A stretch of DNA of 64,000 nucleotides from Acidobacteriota bacterium (lineage in GTDB: Bacteria > Acidobacteriota > Terriglobia > Acidiferrales > UBA7541), in assembly GCA_013289955.1 (NCBI GenBank), contig JABCYZ010000033.1, positions 1 to 64,000 of the forward strand, in the 5' to 3' direction. Shown piece by piece: positions 15,741-24,105 of the stretch; within the stretch, counting starts at the first letter, position 1, and each line of letters opens with the position of its first letter. Under the pieces are notes generated by a model. That model searched no databases. It saw only the letters and a program-made list of their open reading frames with translations, and was not told the DNA's origin. Both the position numbers and the translations under genes were made by a program.

Positions 15741-18470
15741 ATGAAAGCCGCCCTAAAGTTTTTCTCTCTGATGTACTTAATGGCGATTTTGCTGCTTGCC
15801 GGCGCTTGCAGCTCGCTGCATACGGGAACGGGTACGGGCACAGGCACAGGTTCGGGCGGGCCATTTACGATCGGCGGAACCATGAGCGGACTCGCTACGG
15901 GCGAATCCGCCGTTCTGCAAGATAATGGCGCAAATAACCTCACGGTCAGTGCGAACGGTCCCTTCACGTTCTCGACCTCCATCGCCAGCGGGGGCAACTA
16001 TGCTGTGACCGTTTTTTCAGCACCGAGTAACCCGTCACAAACCTGCGTCGTGGGTGCTGGCAGTGGCATTGCCACCGCGAATGTCACCGGAGTCACCGTC
16101 ACCTGCACCACAAACCCCGTCACCGCCACCATCGGTGGCACAGTAGCCGGTCTTGTCGCCAATTCGAGTGTAATCCTGCAGGATAATGGCGGCGACAGCC
16201 TGACGATCACCGCGAATGGGTCCTTCACCTTCAAGACCCCCGTCTCCGGCGCAGATGTCTACGCCGTGACGGTGCTTACGCAACCGATCAACCCCAACCA
16301 GATTTGCACGGTGACTGGTGGAAGCGGAACGGCCAGCGCGAACGTCACCACCGTCGCGGTAAACTGCGTATTGAGCTTCAGCATTGGCGGCAACGTCAGC
16401 GGTGTTGTCGGCACGGGCCTGATCCTTGAAAACAGCAGCGATTCCGAACAGCTCCCCATTAGCCCCGCCAACGGGAATCAGTCATTCACGTTCACAAAGC
16501 TAGTTCCCACTGGCACGGCCTATACGGTATCCATCTTTGCGCAGCCCACCGGGCCGACACAGAATTGCGTTGTCACACCTGGCACAGGGAGCGGCACGGC
16601 GACCTCTAATGTCACCTCGGTTGCGATTACCTGCCCCGCAGTAACCTATAGCGTCGGCGGAACGGTGGTTGGCCTCGCTGCGCCCAGTGGCACCACCAAT
16701 GGCCCGCTTACCGACAACAGCTTCGCCTTGCAGAACAACTTGGGTAACACTCTGAACGTAAGCGCCAACGGGGCATTTACGTTTGCCACTCCGGTGGCCC
16801 TCAACGACCAGTATCAGGTATCGATATTCACGCCTCCCAGCACCCAGTTCGAGGGCTGCACGACTTGGGACTACAAGGGAGTGGTGACGGCAAACGTCAC
16901 GAACATTGTGGTCGATTGCGCCCATGACGACTGGACATGGATCGACGGCACAAAAACATCCGGAACAGTCGCCTCGCCTCTGTACGGCACGGTGGCAACA
17001 TCGACGCCTACTACGCTTCCGAACCCCTATACCAATACTCCTGGAGGGCGATACGGCGCTGCCGGTTGGAGCGACCTCCGTGGAAATCTCTGGATGTTTG
17101 GCGGGGAAGGGTGGGAATTGTCAGGGAGCCCCTCGCCATCCACGCTGGATGCGCCAATGAACGACCTTTGGGTATGCCCCGTGTCTGGCGATGTATGCCA
17201 GTGGCAGCTGGTCGGCGCGTACGATCCGACGGTCGTCACGCCCGTCCCACCCTGCACAGGTACCACAATTGGCGGGGAGGTTATATGCAACGCGCAAACC
17301 GAGAACGAAGGCGGCATATATGGCACTCCAGGTATTCCAGGAGGACGCTACGGCGCGGCCACTTGGACCGATGCGGCAGGCAATCTATGGATGTTCGGTG
17401 GCAATGGTAATGCCTCGAGCAGGGGACTGCTCAACGATCTCTGGGAGTTTAATGCCAGTACATACACTGGTGCCTACAATGACATGACGGGCGCACCCTT
17501 TACTACCACTCCTGGCCAATGGAGTTGGGTCGGCGGATCCAGCTCCATCAACCAAAAGGGCACTTACACGGGAGCTGCGGGCACACTGCTCCCGGGCGCT
17601 CGCGTAAACGCCGTTACCTGGAAGGATAGCTCCGGAAACTTCTGGCTCTTCGGCGGATATGGCTTCGATGGAAGCTCGAACGAAGGATTCCTGAGCGACC
17701 TCTGGGAATACACCGGCGGCAACTGGGTCTTTGTGTCCGGCAACCAAACAACCAATGTGAAAGGGGTCTATGGCACAGTGGGAACAGCAGCAACAACCAA
17801 TTTGCCAGGTGGACGTCAGGAAGCCGTAGGCTGGGCCGATGCCAGTGGAAACCTCTGGCTCTTTGGCGGAGAGGGGCTAGACAACCTTGGAACGCCAAAC
17901 GGTATTCTCAACGATCTCTGGGTCTACAAAATCAGCACCAATGAGTGGACCTGGGTATCGGGGTCCAACACGGCAAACCAGACCGGGGATTATGGAACCC
18001 AGACGTTCGTGGGTCCGCCAACCACTGTGGGTGCAGCCGGAACTGTGGGTTTGGCGACCAGCGCACCAGGAACCTTCCCGGGATCGCGTTGGGGCGCCTC
18101 CGGCTGGGTGGACCTGGGTGGAAATTTCTGGCTCTTTGGCGGATGGGGTCTTAATTCGACCGCAACGAATGGCAACGGTGCCCTCAATGACCTATGGGTC
18201 TATACTCCGAGTTCGACCTTTGGCCAGGCCGGCACGTGGACCTGGATCAAGGGCTCGAACACAGGTAGCCAGAACGGCAGTTACGGCAATCTGACGCGCC
18301 CCTACGAGACTTATGTCATCTGGACACCCGGAGGCCGCAGCAATGCGACGTCCTTTATTGACACCCTTGGCCAGCTCTGGCTCTTCGGCGGCGAAGGTTA
18401 TGATTCGACCAGTACCACCGGGAACGGTTATCTGAACGACATGTGGAGATACCTGCCGTACAAAAATTAG
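15741..18470 (+). CDS. Kelch-repeat lipoprotein with four N-terminal beta repeats
   Basis: The 909-residue predicted envelope lipoprotein has a hydrophobic N-terminus ending LLLAGAC, a lipobox-like site with Cys at about residue 23, then a Gly/Thr repeat linker. Residues about 41-390 hold four repeats of about 85 residues with a pattern IGGT-SGL, LQDNG, L-VSANG-FTF, YAVTV, C-V-GSG-A-ANVT-V-V-C. Residues about 395-909 hold six kelch-type blades, each with GN(L/F)W(M/L)FGG and NDLW, forming a likely six-bladed propeller. Start ATG 15741 is chosen because AAGGAGA lies 10 bases upstream and the signal peptide begins there; the frame is open to 15660. Ligand and function are unknown. It appears monocistronic, with a hairpin terminator after it. 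Confidence 0.85.
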   Translation: MKAALKFFSLMYLMAILLLAGACSSLHTGTGTGTGTGSGGPFTIGGTMSGLATGESAVLQDNGANNLTVSANGPFTFSTSIASGGNYAVTVFSAPSNPSQTCVVGAGSGIATANVTGVTVTCTTNPVTATIGGTVAGLVANSSVILQDNGGDSLTITANGSFTFKTPVSGADVYAVTVLTQPINPNQICTVTGGSGTASANVTTVAVNCVLSFSIGGNVSGVVGTGLILENSSDSEQLPISPANGNQSFTFTKLVPTGTAYTVSIFAQPTGPTQNCVVTPGTGSGTATSNVTSVAITCPAVTYSVGGTVVGLAAPSGTTNGPLTDNSFALQNNLGNTLNVSANGAFTFATPVALNDQYQVSIFTPPSTQFEGCTTWDYKGVVTANVTNIVVDCAHDDWTWIDGTKTSGTVASPLYGTVATSTPTTLPNPYTNTPGGRYGAAGWSDLRGNLWMFGGEGWELSGSPSPSTLDAPMNDLWVCPVSGDVCQWQLVGAYDPTVVTPVPPCTGTTIGGEVICNAQTENEGGIYGTPGIPGGRYGAATWTDAAGNLWMFGGNGNASSRGLLNDLWEFNASTYTGAYNDMTGAPFTTTPGQWSWVGGSSSINQKGTYTGAAGTLLPGARVNAVTWKDSSGNFWLFGGYGFDGSSNEGFLSDLWEYTGGNWVFVSGNQTTNVKGVYGTVGTAATTNLPGGRQEAVGWADASGNLWLFGGEGLDNLGTPNGILNDLWVYKISTNEWTWVSGSNTANQTGDYGTQTFVGPPTTVGAAGTVGLATSAPGTFPGSRWGASGWVDLGGNFWLFGGWGLNSTATNGNGALNDLWVYTPSSTFGQAGTWTWIKGSNTGSQNGSYGNLTRPYETYVIWTPGGRSNATSFIDTLGQLWLFGGEGYDSTSTTGNGYLNDMWRYLPYKN

Positions 18471-18564
18471 CCGAGAATCCTGGGCCCCTCGGCCCGGCTC
18501 TGGCTTTGACGATAGATGCCCGGACCTGGGCTAGTTCGAAGCAATTGTTCGCGCTGCTCTTTCT

Positions 18565-18609
18565 AAGCCAACGCGCGCTGCGGCCAGTTCGTAGCGCGCG
18601 TTGGCTTTT
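18565..18609 (+). terminator. Hairpin terminator downstream of the kelch gene
   Basis: AAGCCAACGCGCGCT (18565-18579) and AGCGCGCGTTGGCTT (18593-18607) form a perfect 15-bp stem with a 13-base loop, running into four T. It is 95 bases after the kelch stop. Confidence 0.7.
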
Positions 18610-18701
18610 CGCCATCAGTAGTCACATGTCTCCGCTGCGACGTAAGCCAAACTAAACAGTCAGGATTTGTGTCAGAAAAGGTTGGCGGTCTTTTTCGCAT
18701 C

Positions 18702-18733
18702 ATCATACTTGAAACGATCGTTTCAAGTATGAT
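18702..18733. promoter_or_regulatory. Perfect 32-base palindromic operator overlapping the tetR-MFS promoter
   Basis: The half-site ATCATACTTGAAACGA is followed immediately by its exact reverse complement, 12 bases before the TetR start codon. A possible promoter, TTGAAA (18709-18714) with 16-base spacing to GATAGT (18731-18736), is embedded in it. The transcript would then start within a few bases of the ATG. TetR-family repressors commonly bind such palindromes in their own promoters, so autorepression is likely but inferred. Confidence 0.75.
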
Positions 18734-18745
18734 AGTGTCCCACGC

Positions 18746-19345
18746 ATGACGCGAACAGTTGACCTCGAACGACCGGCCGAGCTGATGGATGCGGTCGTGA
18801 AGCATATGACAGAGCACGGGGTGGCGGAATTGTCGCTGAGGCCATTGGCCAAGGCCGTGGGGTCGAGTCCAAGGGTTCTGCTTTACTACTTTGGGTCCAA
18901 AGAGGAACTGGTGGTGAGAGCGCTGGCCCGAATGAGGGAGAAGCAACGCGTAACCTACGAGCGGATGAAGGAGTTTCCCTATAAAACGCCAGGGGAGGCG
19001 TGCCGGGCGATCTGGCAGCACATGAGTGCCCCGGAGAACGAGCGGCTTTTCCGGATGTCTCTGGAGATTTACGTCATGGCGCTGCGGCAGCCGAAAACGT
19101 TCGCTGAATACTTGAGAACGACACTAGAAGACTGGCTGGGATTCCTGGCCCTGCCCTTGGTGCGAAAGGGCTATACGGAGGCGGATGCGCGGGCGCGCGC
19201 GACCGTGGTTCTGGCCGGTTTTCGTGGGTTCCTGCTGGACTATTGTGCTTCGCGAGACCGCCTGCGCGTAGATCGGGCGGTAGAACTTTGGCTGAACGCC
19301 TTGGATGCCATTCCGCCGCGCAAGGAGAATTCCGATGAAGAGTAA
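18746..19345 (+). CDS. TetR-family transcriptional repressor
   Basis: The 199-residue regulator has a typical N-terminal HTH: EHGVAELSLRPLAKAVGSSPRVLLYYFGSKEELV, with recognition helix around SPRVLLYYF. A variable helical ligand domain follows. No Shine-Dalgarno sequence is seen before ATG 18746, and translation may be leaderless given the promoter position. It overlaps the following MFS gene by 11 bases. The operator is the adjacent 32-base palindrome. The natural inducer is unknown; a drug or metabolite exported by the MFS partner is the simplest guess. Confidence 0.9.
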   Translation: MTRTVDLERPAELMDAVVKHMTEHGVAELSLRPLAKAVGSSPRVLLYYFGSKEELVVRALARMREKQRVTYERMKEFPYKTPGEACRAIWQHMSAPENERLFRMSLEIYVMALRQPKTFAEYLRTTLEDWLGFLALPLVRKGYTEADARARATVVLAGFRGFLLDYCASRDRLRVDRAVELWLNALDAIPPRKENSDEE

Positions 19346-20588
19346 ACGACACGCTGCGCTTGGATTTGTTTTTGTCACCGTCCTCCTGGACATGCTGGCG
19401 TTCGGGATCATCGTTCCGATTCTGCCGAAACTGATTTCGGAGTTTGTGGGCGGCAACATGGCGCGCTCGTCGGAGTACATGGGCCTCTTCGTCACGACCT
19501 GGGCGCTGATGCAGTTCTTCTGTTCGCCGATTCTGGGGATGCTGTCGGACCGCTACGGGCGGCGGCCGGTGATTCTGCTCTCGAATTTCGGGTTGGGGCT
19601 GGATTATGTGGTAATGGCGCTGGCGCCGACGATCGGCTGGCTTTTTCTCGGGCGCGTACTTTCAGGGATTTGTTCCTCCAGCATGCCGACAGCGACGGCG
19701 TACTTCAGCGATGTGACTCCTCCGGAAAGGCGGGCAAAAGCATTCGGAATGTTTGGGGCGGCATTTGGAGTGGGGTTTGTGCTGGGCCCGGCGATCGGAG
19801 GATGGCTCGGGGCCATGAGCCCGCGGCTGCCGTTTTGGGTAGCCGCGGCGATGAGTCTGTTGAACGCGATGTACGGGCTGTTCCTACTGCCGGAATCGCT
19901 GGCAAAAGAGAACCGGCTGAAAGAGTTCCTGTGGAAGAAGGCGAATCCGGTGGGAGCGCTGAAACTGCTTCGCTCGCATCGCGAGTTGTTTGGGCTGGCG
20001 GCTGTGAATTTTCTGGCATATCTGGCGCATGAAATCTATGCAACGGTGTATGTGCTGTATGTGATGTTCCGCTACGGCTGGAATGAAAAAGCAATCGGGA
20101 ATTCGCTGGCGGTGGTGGGGATCGGGTCCGTGATCACGATGGCGGTCCTGGTCGGTCCGGTGGTGAAGCGTTTGGGGGAGCGGAAGACCCTCTTTGTGGG
20201 ATTATTTTGCGGGGCGCTGGGGTTTGCGCTGTTTGGATGGGCGCCGGTGGGATGGATGTTTCTGGCCGCGATCCCGGTAAATGCCTTGTGGGGACTGGCA
20301 ACGCCGCCGTCACAGTCCATGATGACGCAGCGCGTTTCGGCATCGGAGCAGGGACAGTTGCAGGGAGCACTGAGTTCACTGCGCGGGCTGGCGATGATAT
20401 TTGGTCCGGGAGTTTTTTCGGGCACGTTTGCGGCGTGCATCGCCGGGGGCCGGTCCTTTCCGGCAGGGCCGTGGTATCTCGCGGCGTTCATTTTGCTCGT
20501 GGCGCTGGGGCTTGCGGTGAAAGTGACGGGCGCTTCGGCCTTGGAGTTAAGGGAGGGGCAAGCTCCTCCCCTAGAAACGGCGGGATGA
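19335..20588 (+). CDS. MFS efflux transporter (TetA-like)
   Basis: The 417-residue major facilitator protein has about 12 hydrophobic segments. It carries the loop 2-3 motif GMLSDRYGRRPVILLSN (motif A), FLGRVLSGICSSSMPTATAY, and a motif-C-like GAAFGVGFVLGPAIGG, features of drug:H+ antiporters of the TetA/multidrug type. Start ATG 19335 has AAGGAG 8 bases upstream and lies inside the end of the tetR gene. The C-terminal end (from about 20551) runs through a GGGAGG/CCTCCC inverted repeat, suggesting the stop region was remodelled by an intergenic element. The substrate is unknown. Confidence 0.9.
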   Translation: MKSKRHAALGFVFVTVLLDMLAFGIIVPILPKLISEFVGGNMARSSEYMGLFVTTWALMQFFCSPILGMLSDRYGRRPVILLSNFGLGLDYVVMALAPTIGWLFLGRVLSGICSSSMPTATAYFSDVTPPERRAKAFGMFGAAFGVGFVLGPAIGGWLGAMSPRLPFWVAAAMSLLNAMYGLFLLPESLAKENRLKEFLWKKANPVGALKLLRSHRELFGLAAVNFLAYLAHEIYATVYVLYVMFRYGWNEKAIGNSLAVVGIGSVITMAVLVGPVVKRLGERKTLFVGLFCGALGFALFGWAPVGWMFLAAIPVNALWGLATPPSQSMMTQRVSASEQGQLQGALSSLRGLAMIFGPGVFSGTFAACIAGGRSFPAGPWYLAAFILLVALGLAVKVTGASALELREGQAPPLETAG

Positions 20589-20662
20589 GGAAGCTCGGCA
20601 GTAGGAAGTGGGAGGACGGTGGAGGGCGGCAAGGATCGGCGCATCGCAGAAAGTGGTGAGTG

Positions 20663-20691
20663 TTGACATACTAAACTAAACCGTTTAGTCT
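20663..20691 (+). promoter_or_regulatory. Promoter with internal inverted repeat, ABC exporter-TetR operon
   Basis: TTGACA (20663-20668), a 17-base spacer and TAGTCT (20686-20691) form a sigma70-type promoter. Within the spacer and -10, ACTAAAC (20675-20681) and GTTTAGT (20683-20689) form an inverted repeat around a central C. An additional ACTAAAC-like direct copy begins at 20670. Binding here would block RNA polymerase; the obvious candidate is the TetR protein encoded by the third gene. Confidence 0.7.
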
Positions 20692-20724
20692 ACAAGTTCC
20701 CTTACAAGAGGTGTGGAGGCGGAC

Positions 20725-21528
20725 GTGGGCGCAATGATTCGCGTGGAAAACCTGGTGAAGAAGTTCGGAGATTTTACGGCGGTCGACAATATTTCTTTTG
20801 AGGTGCCGAAAGGCGAGATTTTCGCGTTTCTTGGACCGAACGGTGCGGGGAAAACGACGACCATCAAGATACTTACGACGCTGCTGAGGGCCACGAGCGG
20901 AACGGTCGAAGTGGACGGCCTGAACCCGAAAACGCACGAGAACGAAGTGCGGCAGAGCTTCGGAATCGTGTTTCAGGATCCGAGCCTCGACCAGGATTTG
21001 ACCGCCTCGGAGAACATGGATCTGCACGGCGTGCTCTATCACGTTCCGGGCAAAGTGCGGCGCGAGCGCGCGGAAACGCTGCTGAAACTCTTCGAGTTGT
21101 GGGAGCGGAAAGACGCGCTGGTGAAGACGTTTTCGGGCGGAATGAGGCGGCGGCTGGAAATTGCGCGCGGCTTTTTGCACACACCGAAGATTCTGTTTCT
21201 GGACGAGCCGACACTGGGGCTCGATCCACAGAGCCGCAATCAATTGTGGACGCACGTGAAGCGGCAGAACGAAGCGGACCACGTGACGGTGTTCCTTACG
21301 ACGCACTACATGGATGAGGCGGAGCGCGTAGCCGACCGGATTGCGGTGATCGACCACGGAAAAATCGTGGCGATCGGAACAGCCGACGAACTGAAACAAA
21401 AAACAAATGCGCAGTCACTAGAAGACGCATTTCTGGCGCTGACCGGATCCACGATTCGCGATGAGTCGGCGAGTTCGACGGACCAGTTGCGGCAGGTCGC
21501 GCAGATGTTTCGCGGAGGCCGGCGATGA
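20725..21528 (+). CDS. ABC transporter ATP-binding protein (DrrA-like)
   Basis: This is the cytoplasmic ATPase of an ABC-2 type exporter. It has Walker A GPNGAGKTTTIKIL, Q-loop near VFQDPSLDQDLT, signature FSGGMRRRLEIARG, Walker B ILFLDEPTLGLDP and the His switch in LTTHYMDEAERV. The start is uncertain: GTG 20725 has GGAGG at good spacing, ATG 20734 gives the classical MIRVENLVKKFG, and the frame opens at 20713. The stop overlaps the permease start (ATGA). The family exports drugs, lipids or polysaccharides; the substrate is unknown. Confidence 0.92.
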   Translation: MGAMIRVENLVKKFGDFTAVDNISFEVPKGEIFAFLGPNGAGKTTTIKILTTLLRATSGTVEVDGLNPKTHENEVRQSFGIVFQDPSLDQDLTASENMDLHGVLYHVPGKVRRERAETLLKLFELWERKDALVKTFSGGMRRRLEIARGFLHTPKILFLDEPTLGLDPQSRNQLWTHVKRQNEADHVTVFLTTHYMDEAERVADRIAVIDHGKIVAIGTADELKQKTNAQSLEDAFLALTGSTIRDESASSTDQLRQVAQMFRGGRR

Positions 21529-22271
21529 ACGCGATCTATATTTTGTGGCTGCGCGAAGTGAAAAAATACAGCCGGTCGAGAGTGCAGATTATTGCATCCC
21601 TCGGCCAGCCGCTTTTGTATTTGCTGGTGCTCGGCTTCGGACTGGGGCCGGTATTCCAGAGGGCCGGCGGCGGAAGCTATCTGCAATTTATGGCGCCGGG
21701 GATTGTCGGAATGGCGGTGCTGTTTACGTCGGTATTTTCAGGAATCGCGCTGCTCTGGGACCGGCAGTTTGGATTCTTGAAAGAGACGCTGGTTGCGCCG
21801 GTGCCGCGGATAAACGTGATGATCGGGCGAACGCTCGGCGGCGCGACGGTGGCGATGCTGCAAGGAACGTTGATCATGGTGGTCTGCTTGATCGCGGGGT
21901 TCCGGCCTGTAAGCCTGATCGGTATACCACTGGGATTCGTGTTCATGGCCATGATCGCGATCGTCTTCGCGGCGCTCGGAACTTCGATCGGATCGAGCTT
22001 GCAGGACATGCAAGGATTCCAGCTGATCATGAATTTTCTGGTGCTGCCGATTTTCTTCTTGTCTGGTGCGCTTTTCCCGCTGAACAATTTGCCGAAGGCG
22101 CTGTCGTTTGTGACGAAGCTCGATCCGCTGTCGTACGGAGTCGACGGACTGCGGGCGGCTTTGACCGGGTCCGCGCACTTTGGGGCGCTGCTTGACGCCG
22201 TGGTGCTTGCCGGTGTGGCGGTGGCCTTGCTGTGTCTCGGCGCATGGCGGTTCTCGAAGATCGAGATTTAG
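21525..22271 (+). CDS. ABC-2 type exporter permease
   Basis: The 248-residue membrane protein has about six hydrophobic segments. The family-typical loop LWDRQFGFLKETLVAPVPR is followed by GRTLGGATVAMLQG and the conserved FLVLPIFFLSGALFPLNNLP near the C-terminus, as in DrrB/NodJ-type permeases. It is coupled to the ATPase gene by a 4-base overlap and is followed 3 bases later by a TetR gene. Confidence 0.92.
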   Translation: MNAIYILWLREVKKYSRSRVQIIASLGQPLLYLLVLGFGLGPVFQRAGGGSYLQFMAPGIVGMAVLFTSVFSGIALLWDRQFGFLKETLVAPVPRINVMIGRTLGGATVAMLQGTLIMVVCLIAGFRPVSLIGIPLGFVFMAMIAIVFAALGTSIGSSLQDMQGFQLIMNFLVLPIFFLSGALFPLNNLPKALSFVTKLDPLSYGVDGLRAALTGSAHFGALLDAVVLAGVAVALLCLGAWRFSKIEI

Positions 22272-22274
22272 AAG

Positions 22275-22898
22275 ATGTCCCGAGGATTGAGCGCGCGGGC
22301 CCACAGCAAAGTGTTGGAGTCGGCGACGGAGCTGTTTGCGGATAGGGGCATTGACGCGACGAGCGTGGACGCGATTGCGGTGGCGTCCGGCGTAAGCAAA
22401 GCAACGATCTACAAGCACTGGGCGGACAAAGACGCGCTGTGCCTCGAAGTGATGCAGTACGTTCACGAGATCGATGGCGGCGCGCCGGAAGTGGATTCCG
22501 GAGATTTAAGAGCCGACCTTGTCGCCTTCCTGAAGTACGAACCATCGCGTAGGAAAGCAGCGATCATCAAAAAGCTTACGCCGCACCTGATTGCCTATTC
22601 AGCGCGCAATGAAGCGTTCGGCAGAGCCTGGAAGACGCGGGTGATGGACCGCGCGCGCGCAAGCCTGAAGCTGCTGCTGAGGCGCGGAGTGAATCGCGGG
22701 ATCTTCCCGGCAGTGCTCGACGAGGACCTGGGCGTGGCGCTGCTGCTGGGGCCGATGCTGTACCGGCATATTTTTGGCTCGAGCGTGAGCCTGGATTGGC
22801 TGGCCGAGGGTGCGGTGGATTCGTTTTGGAAGGCGCACGCGCGACCAACCGTGAACAGAAGAGAACCTCGCCAGCTGAGAAAAGAGTCGCCGAAGTAA
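22275..22898 (+). CDS. TetR-family regulator of the ABC operon
   Basis: The 207-residue regulator has an AcrR-like HTH: ATELFADRGIDATSVDAIAVASGVSKATIYKHWADKDAL. The C-terminal domain resembles the TetR_C family found with many exporters. It is the third gene of the operon and is likely to control it through the ACTAAAC/GTTTAGT repeat in the promoter (inference from position). Confidence 0.9.
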   Translation: MSRGLSARAHSKVLESATELFADRGIDATSVDAIAVASGVSKATIYKHWADKDALCLEVMQYVHEIDGGAPEVDSGDLRADLVAFLKYEPSRRKAAIIKKLTPHLIAYSARNEAFGRAWKTRVMDRARASLKLLLRRGVNRGIFPAVLDEDLGVALLLGPMLYRHIFGSSVSLDWLAEGAVDSFWKAHARPTVNRREPRQLRKESPK

Positions 22899-22953
22899 CA
22901 AGAAATGTTTTCATGGCCGCATGGTCTAGCAGAATCACACGTCTGCACTCCGG

Positions 22954-23991
22954 CTAGGGCATCCAGGTGGGGATAGGGTTGCGGTTGGCGAAGGTCAGGC
23001 GCTGGTGCCAGTAAGGGTAGATGGGTTGCGTGTTGCTGGCGGCGTCGAGCTTGGCGATTTGGTCTTTGGTGAGATTCCAGCCGACGGCGCCGAGATTCTG
23101 GCGGAGTTGCTCTTCGTTGCGAGCACCCATGATGACGTTGGCTACCGTGGGGCGCTCTAGGAGCCAGTTGAGTGCGATTTGCGGGACCGTTTTTCCCGTT
23201 TCTTTGGCGACTTCGTCGATGGCTTCCACCACATTATAGAGATACTCCTTGTCGACCTGCGGGCCAGCTTCGGCGGTTTGGTGCAGGCGCGAAACTTCGG
23301 GCAGCGGATGGCTGCGGCGAATCTTTCCGGTGAGACGCGCCCAGCCGAGCGGGCTCCAGATGAGGGCGCCGACTTTTTGGTCGAGGGCGAGAGGCATCAG
23401 CTCCCATTCGTATTCGCGGCCGATGAGGGAGTAGTAGACCTGATGGCCGACGTAACGCGACCAGCCGTAGCGCTCGGAGATGGAGAGCGACTTCATGAGT
23501 TGCCAGCCGGAAAAATTGGAGCAGGCGATGTAGCGGACCTTGCCGCTTTTGACGAGCGTGTCGAGCGTTTGAAGAGTTTCTTCGATGGGCGTAAGAGCGT
23601 CGAAGGCGTGCATGTGGTAGATGTCAATGTGATCGATCGCGAGACGGCGGAGACTGTCTTCACAGGATTGGATCAGGTGTTGGCGCGAAGAGCCCACGTC
23701 GTTGGGGCCTTTGCCCATCGCGAAGGTGGCTTTTGTCGAGATAAGGAGACGGTTGCGTTTGCCGGCGATAGCTTTGCCGAGGATTTCTTCGGAGAGACCG
23801 CGCGAGTAGACGTCGGCCGTGTCGAAGAGATTGACGCCGGCGTCGAGGCAGATGTCGACAAGGCGCGTGGCTTCGGCGACATCGCTGGCGCCCCATGCTT
23901 TGAAGAATTCGGTGCCGCCGCCGAAGGTGCCGGCGCCGAAGCTGAGAACGGGTACTTGCAGGCCGGAATGGCCGAGTTGTCTGAATTCCAT
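22954..23991 (-). CDS. Aldo/keto reductase
   Basis: The 345-residue NAD(P)H-dependent oxidoreductase has an (alpha/beta)8 barrel. It starts MEFRQLGHSGLQVPVLSFGAG and has the catalytic-tetrad regions: Asp and Tyr in FDTADVYSRGLSEEILGKA, Lys in LLISTKATF and His in DIYHMHAFD. The C-terminal cofactor-site motif NVIMGARNEEQL is present. The frame opens at 24042, but the family N-terminus sets the start at 23991. It is convergent with the TetR gene and its substrate is unknown. Confidence 0.93.
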   Translation of the reverse strand: MEFRQLGHSGLQVPVLSFGAGTFGGGTEFFKAWGASDVAEATRLVDICLDAGVNLFDTADVYSRGLSEEILGKAIAGKRNRLLISTKATFAMGKGPNDVGSSRQHLIQSCEDSLRRLAIDHIDIYHMHAFDALTPIEETLQTLDTLVKSGKVRYIACSNFSGWQLMKSLSISERYGWSRYVGHQVYYSLIGREYEWELMPLALDQKVGALIWSPLGWARLTGKIRRSHPLPEVSRLHQTAEAGPQVDKEYLYNVVEAIDEVAKETGKTVPQIALNWLLERPTVANVIMGARNEEQLRQNLGAVGWNLTKDQIAKLDAASNTQPIYPYWHQRLTFANRNPIPTWMP

Positions 23992-24105
23992 GGACGATAA
24001 GATGCAGCAAAGAAAGGCGCAGGTACACGATGGAAATGCCAAGTCCGACCCGGGTAAAGCAGGTGAATACGAACGAGGGCCGCCCGAAGCCAGGACTGAA
24101 GTGCT

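Noticed and set aside
23179..24000. Plus-strand 273-residue frame opposite the aldo/keto reductase
   Set aside because: It is the antisense of a well-conserved enzyme and shows only Gly/Asp/Arg-rich mirror composition.
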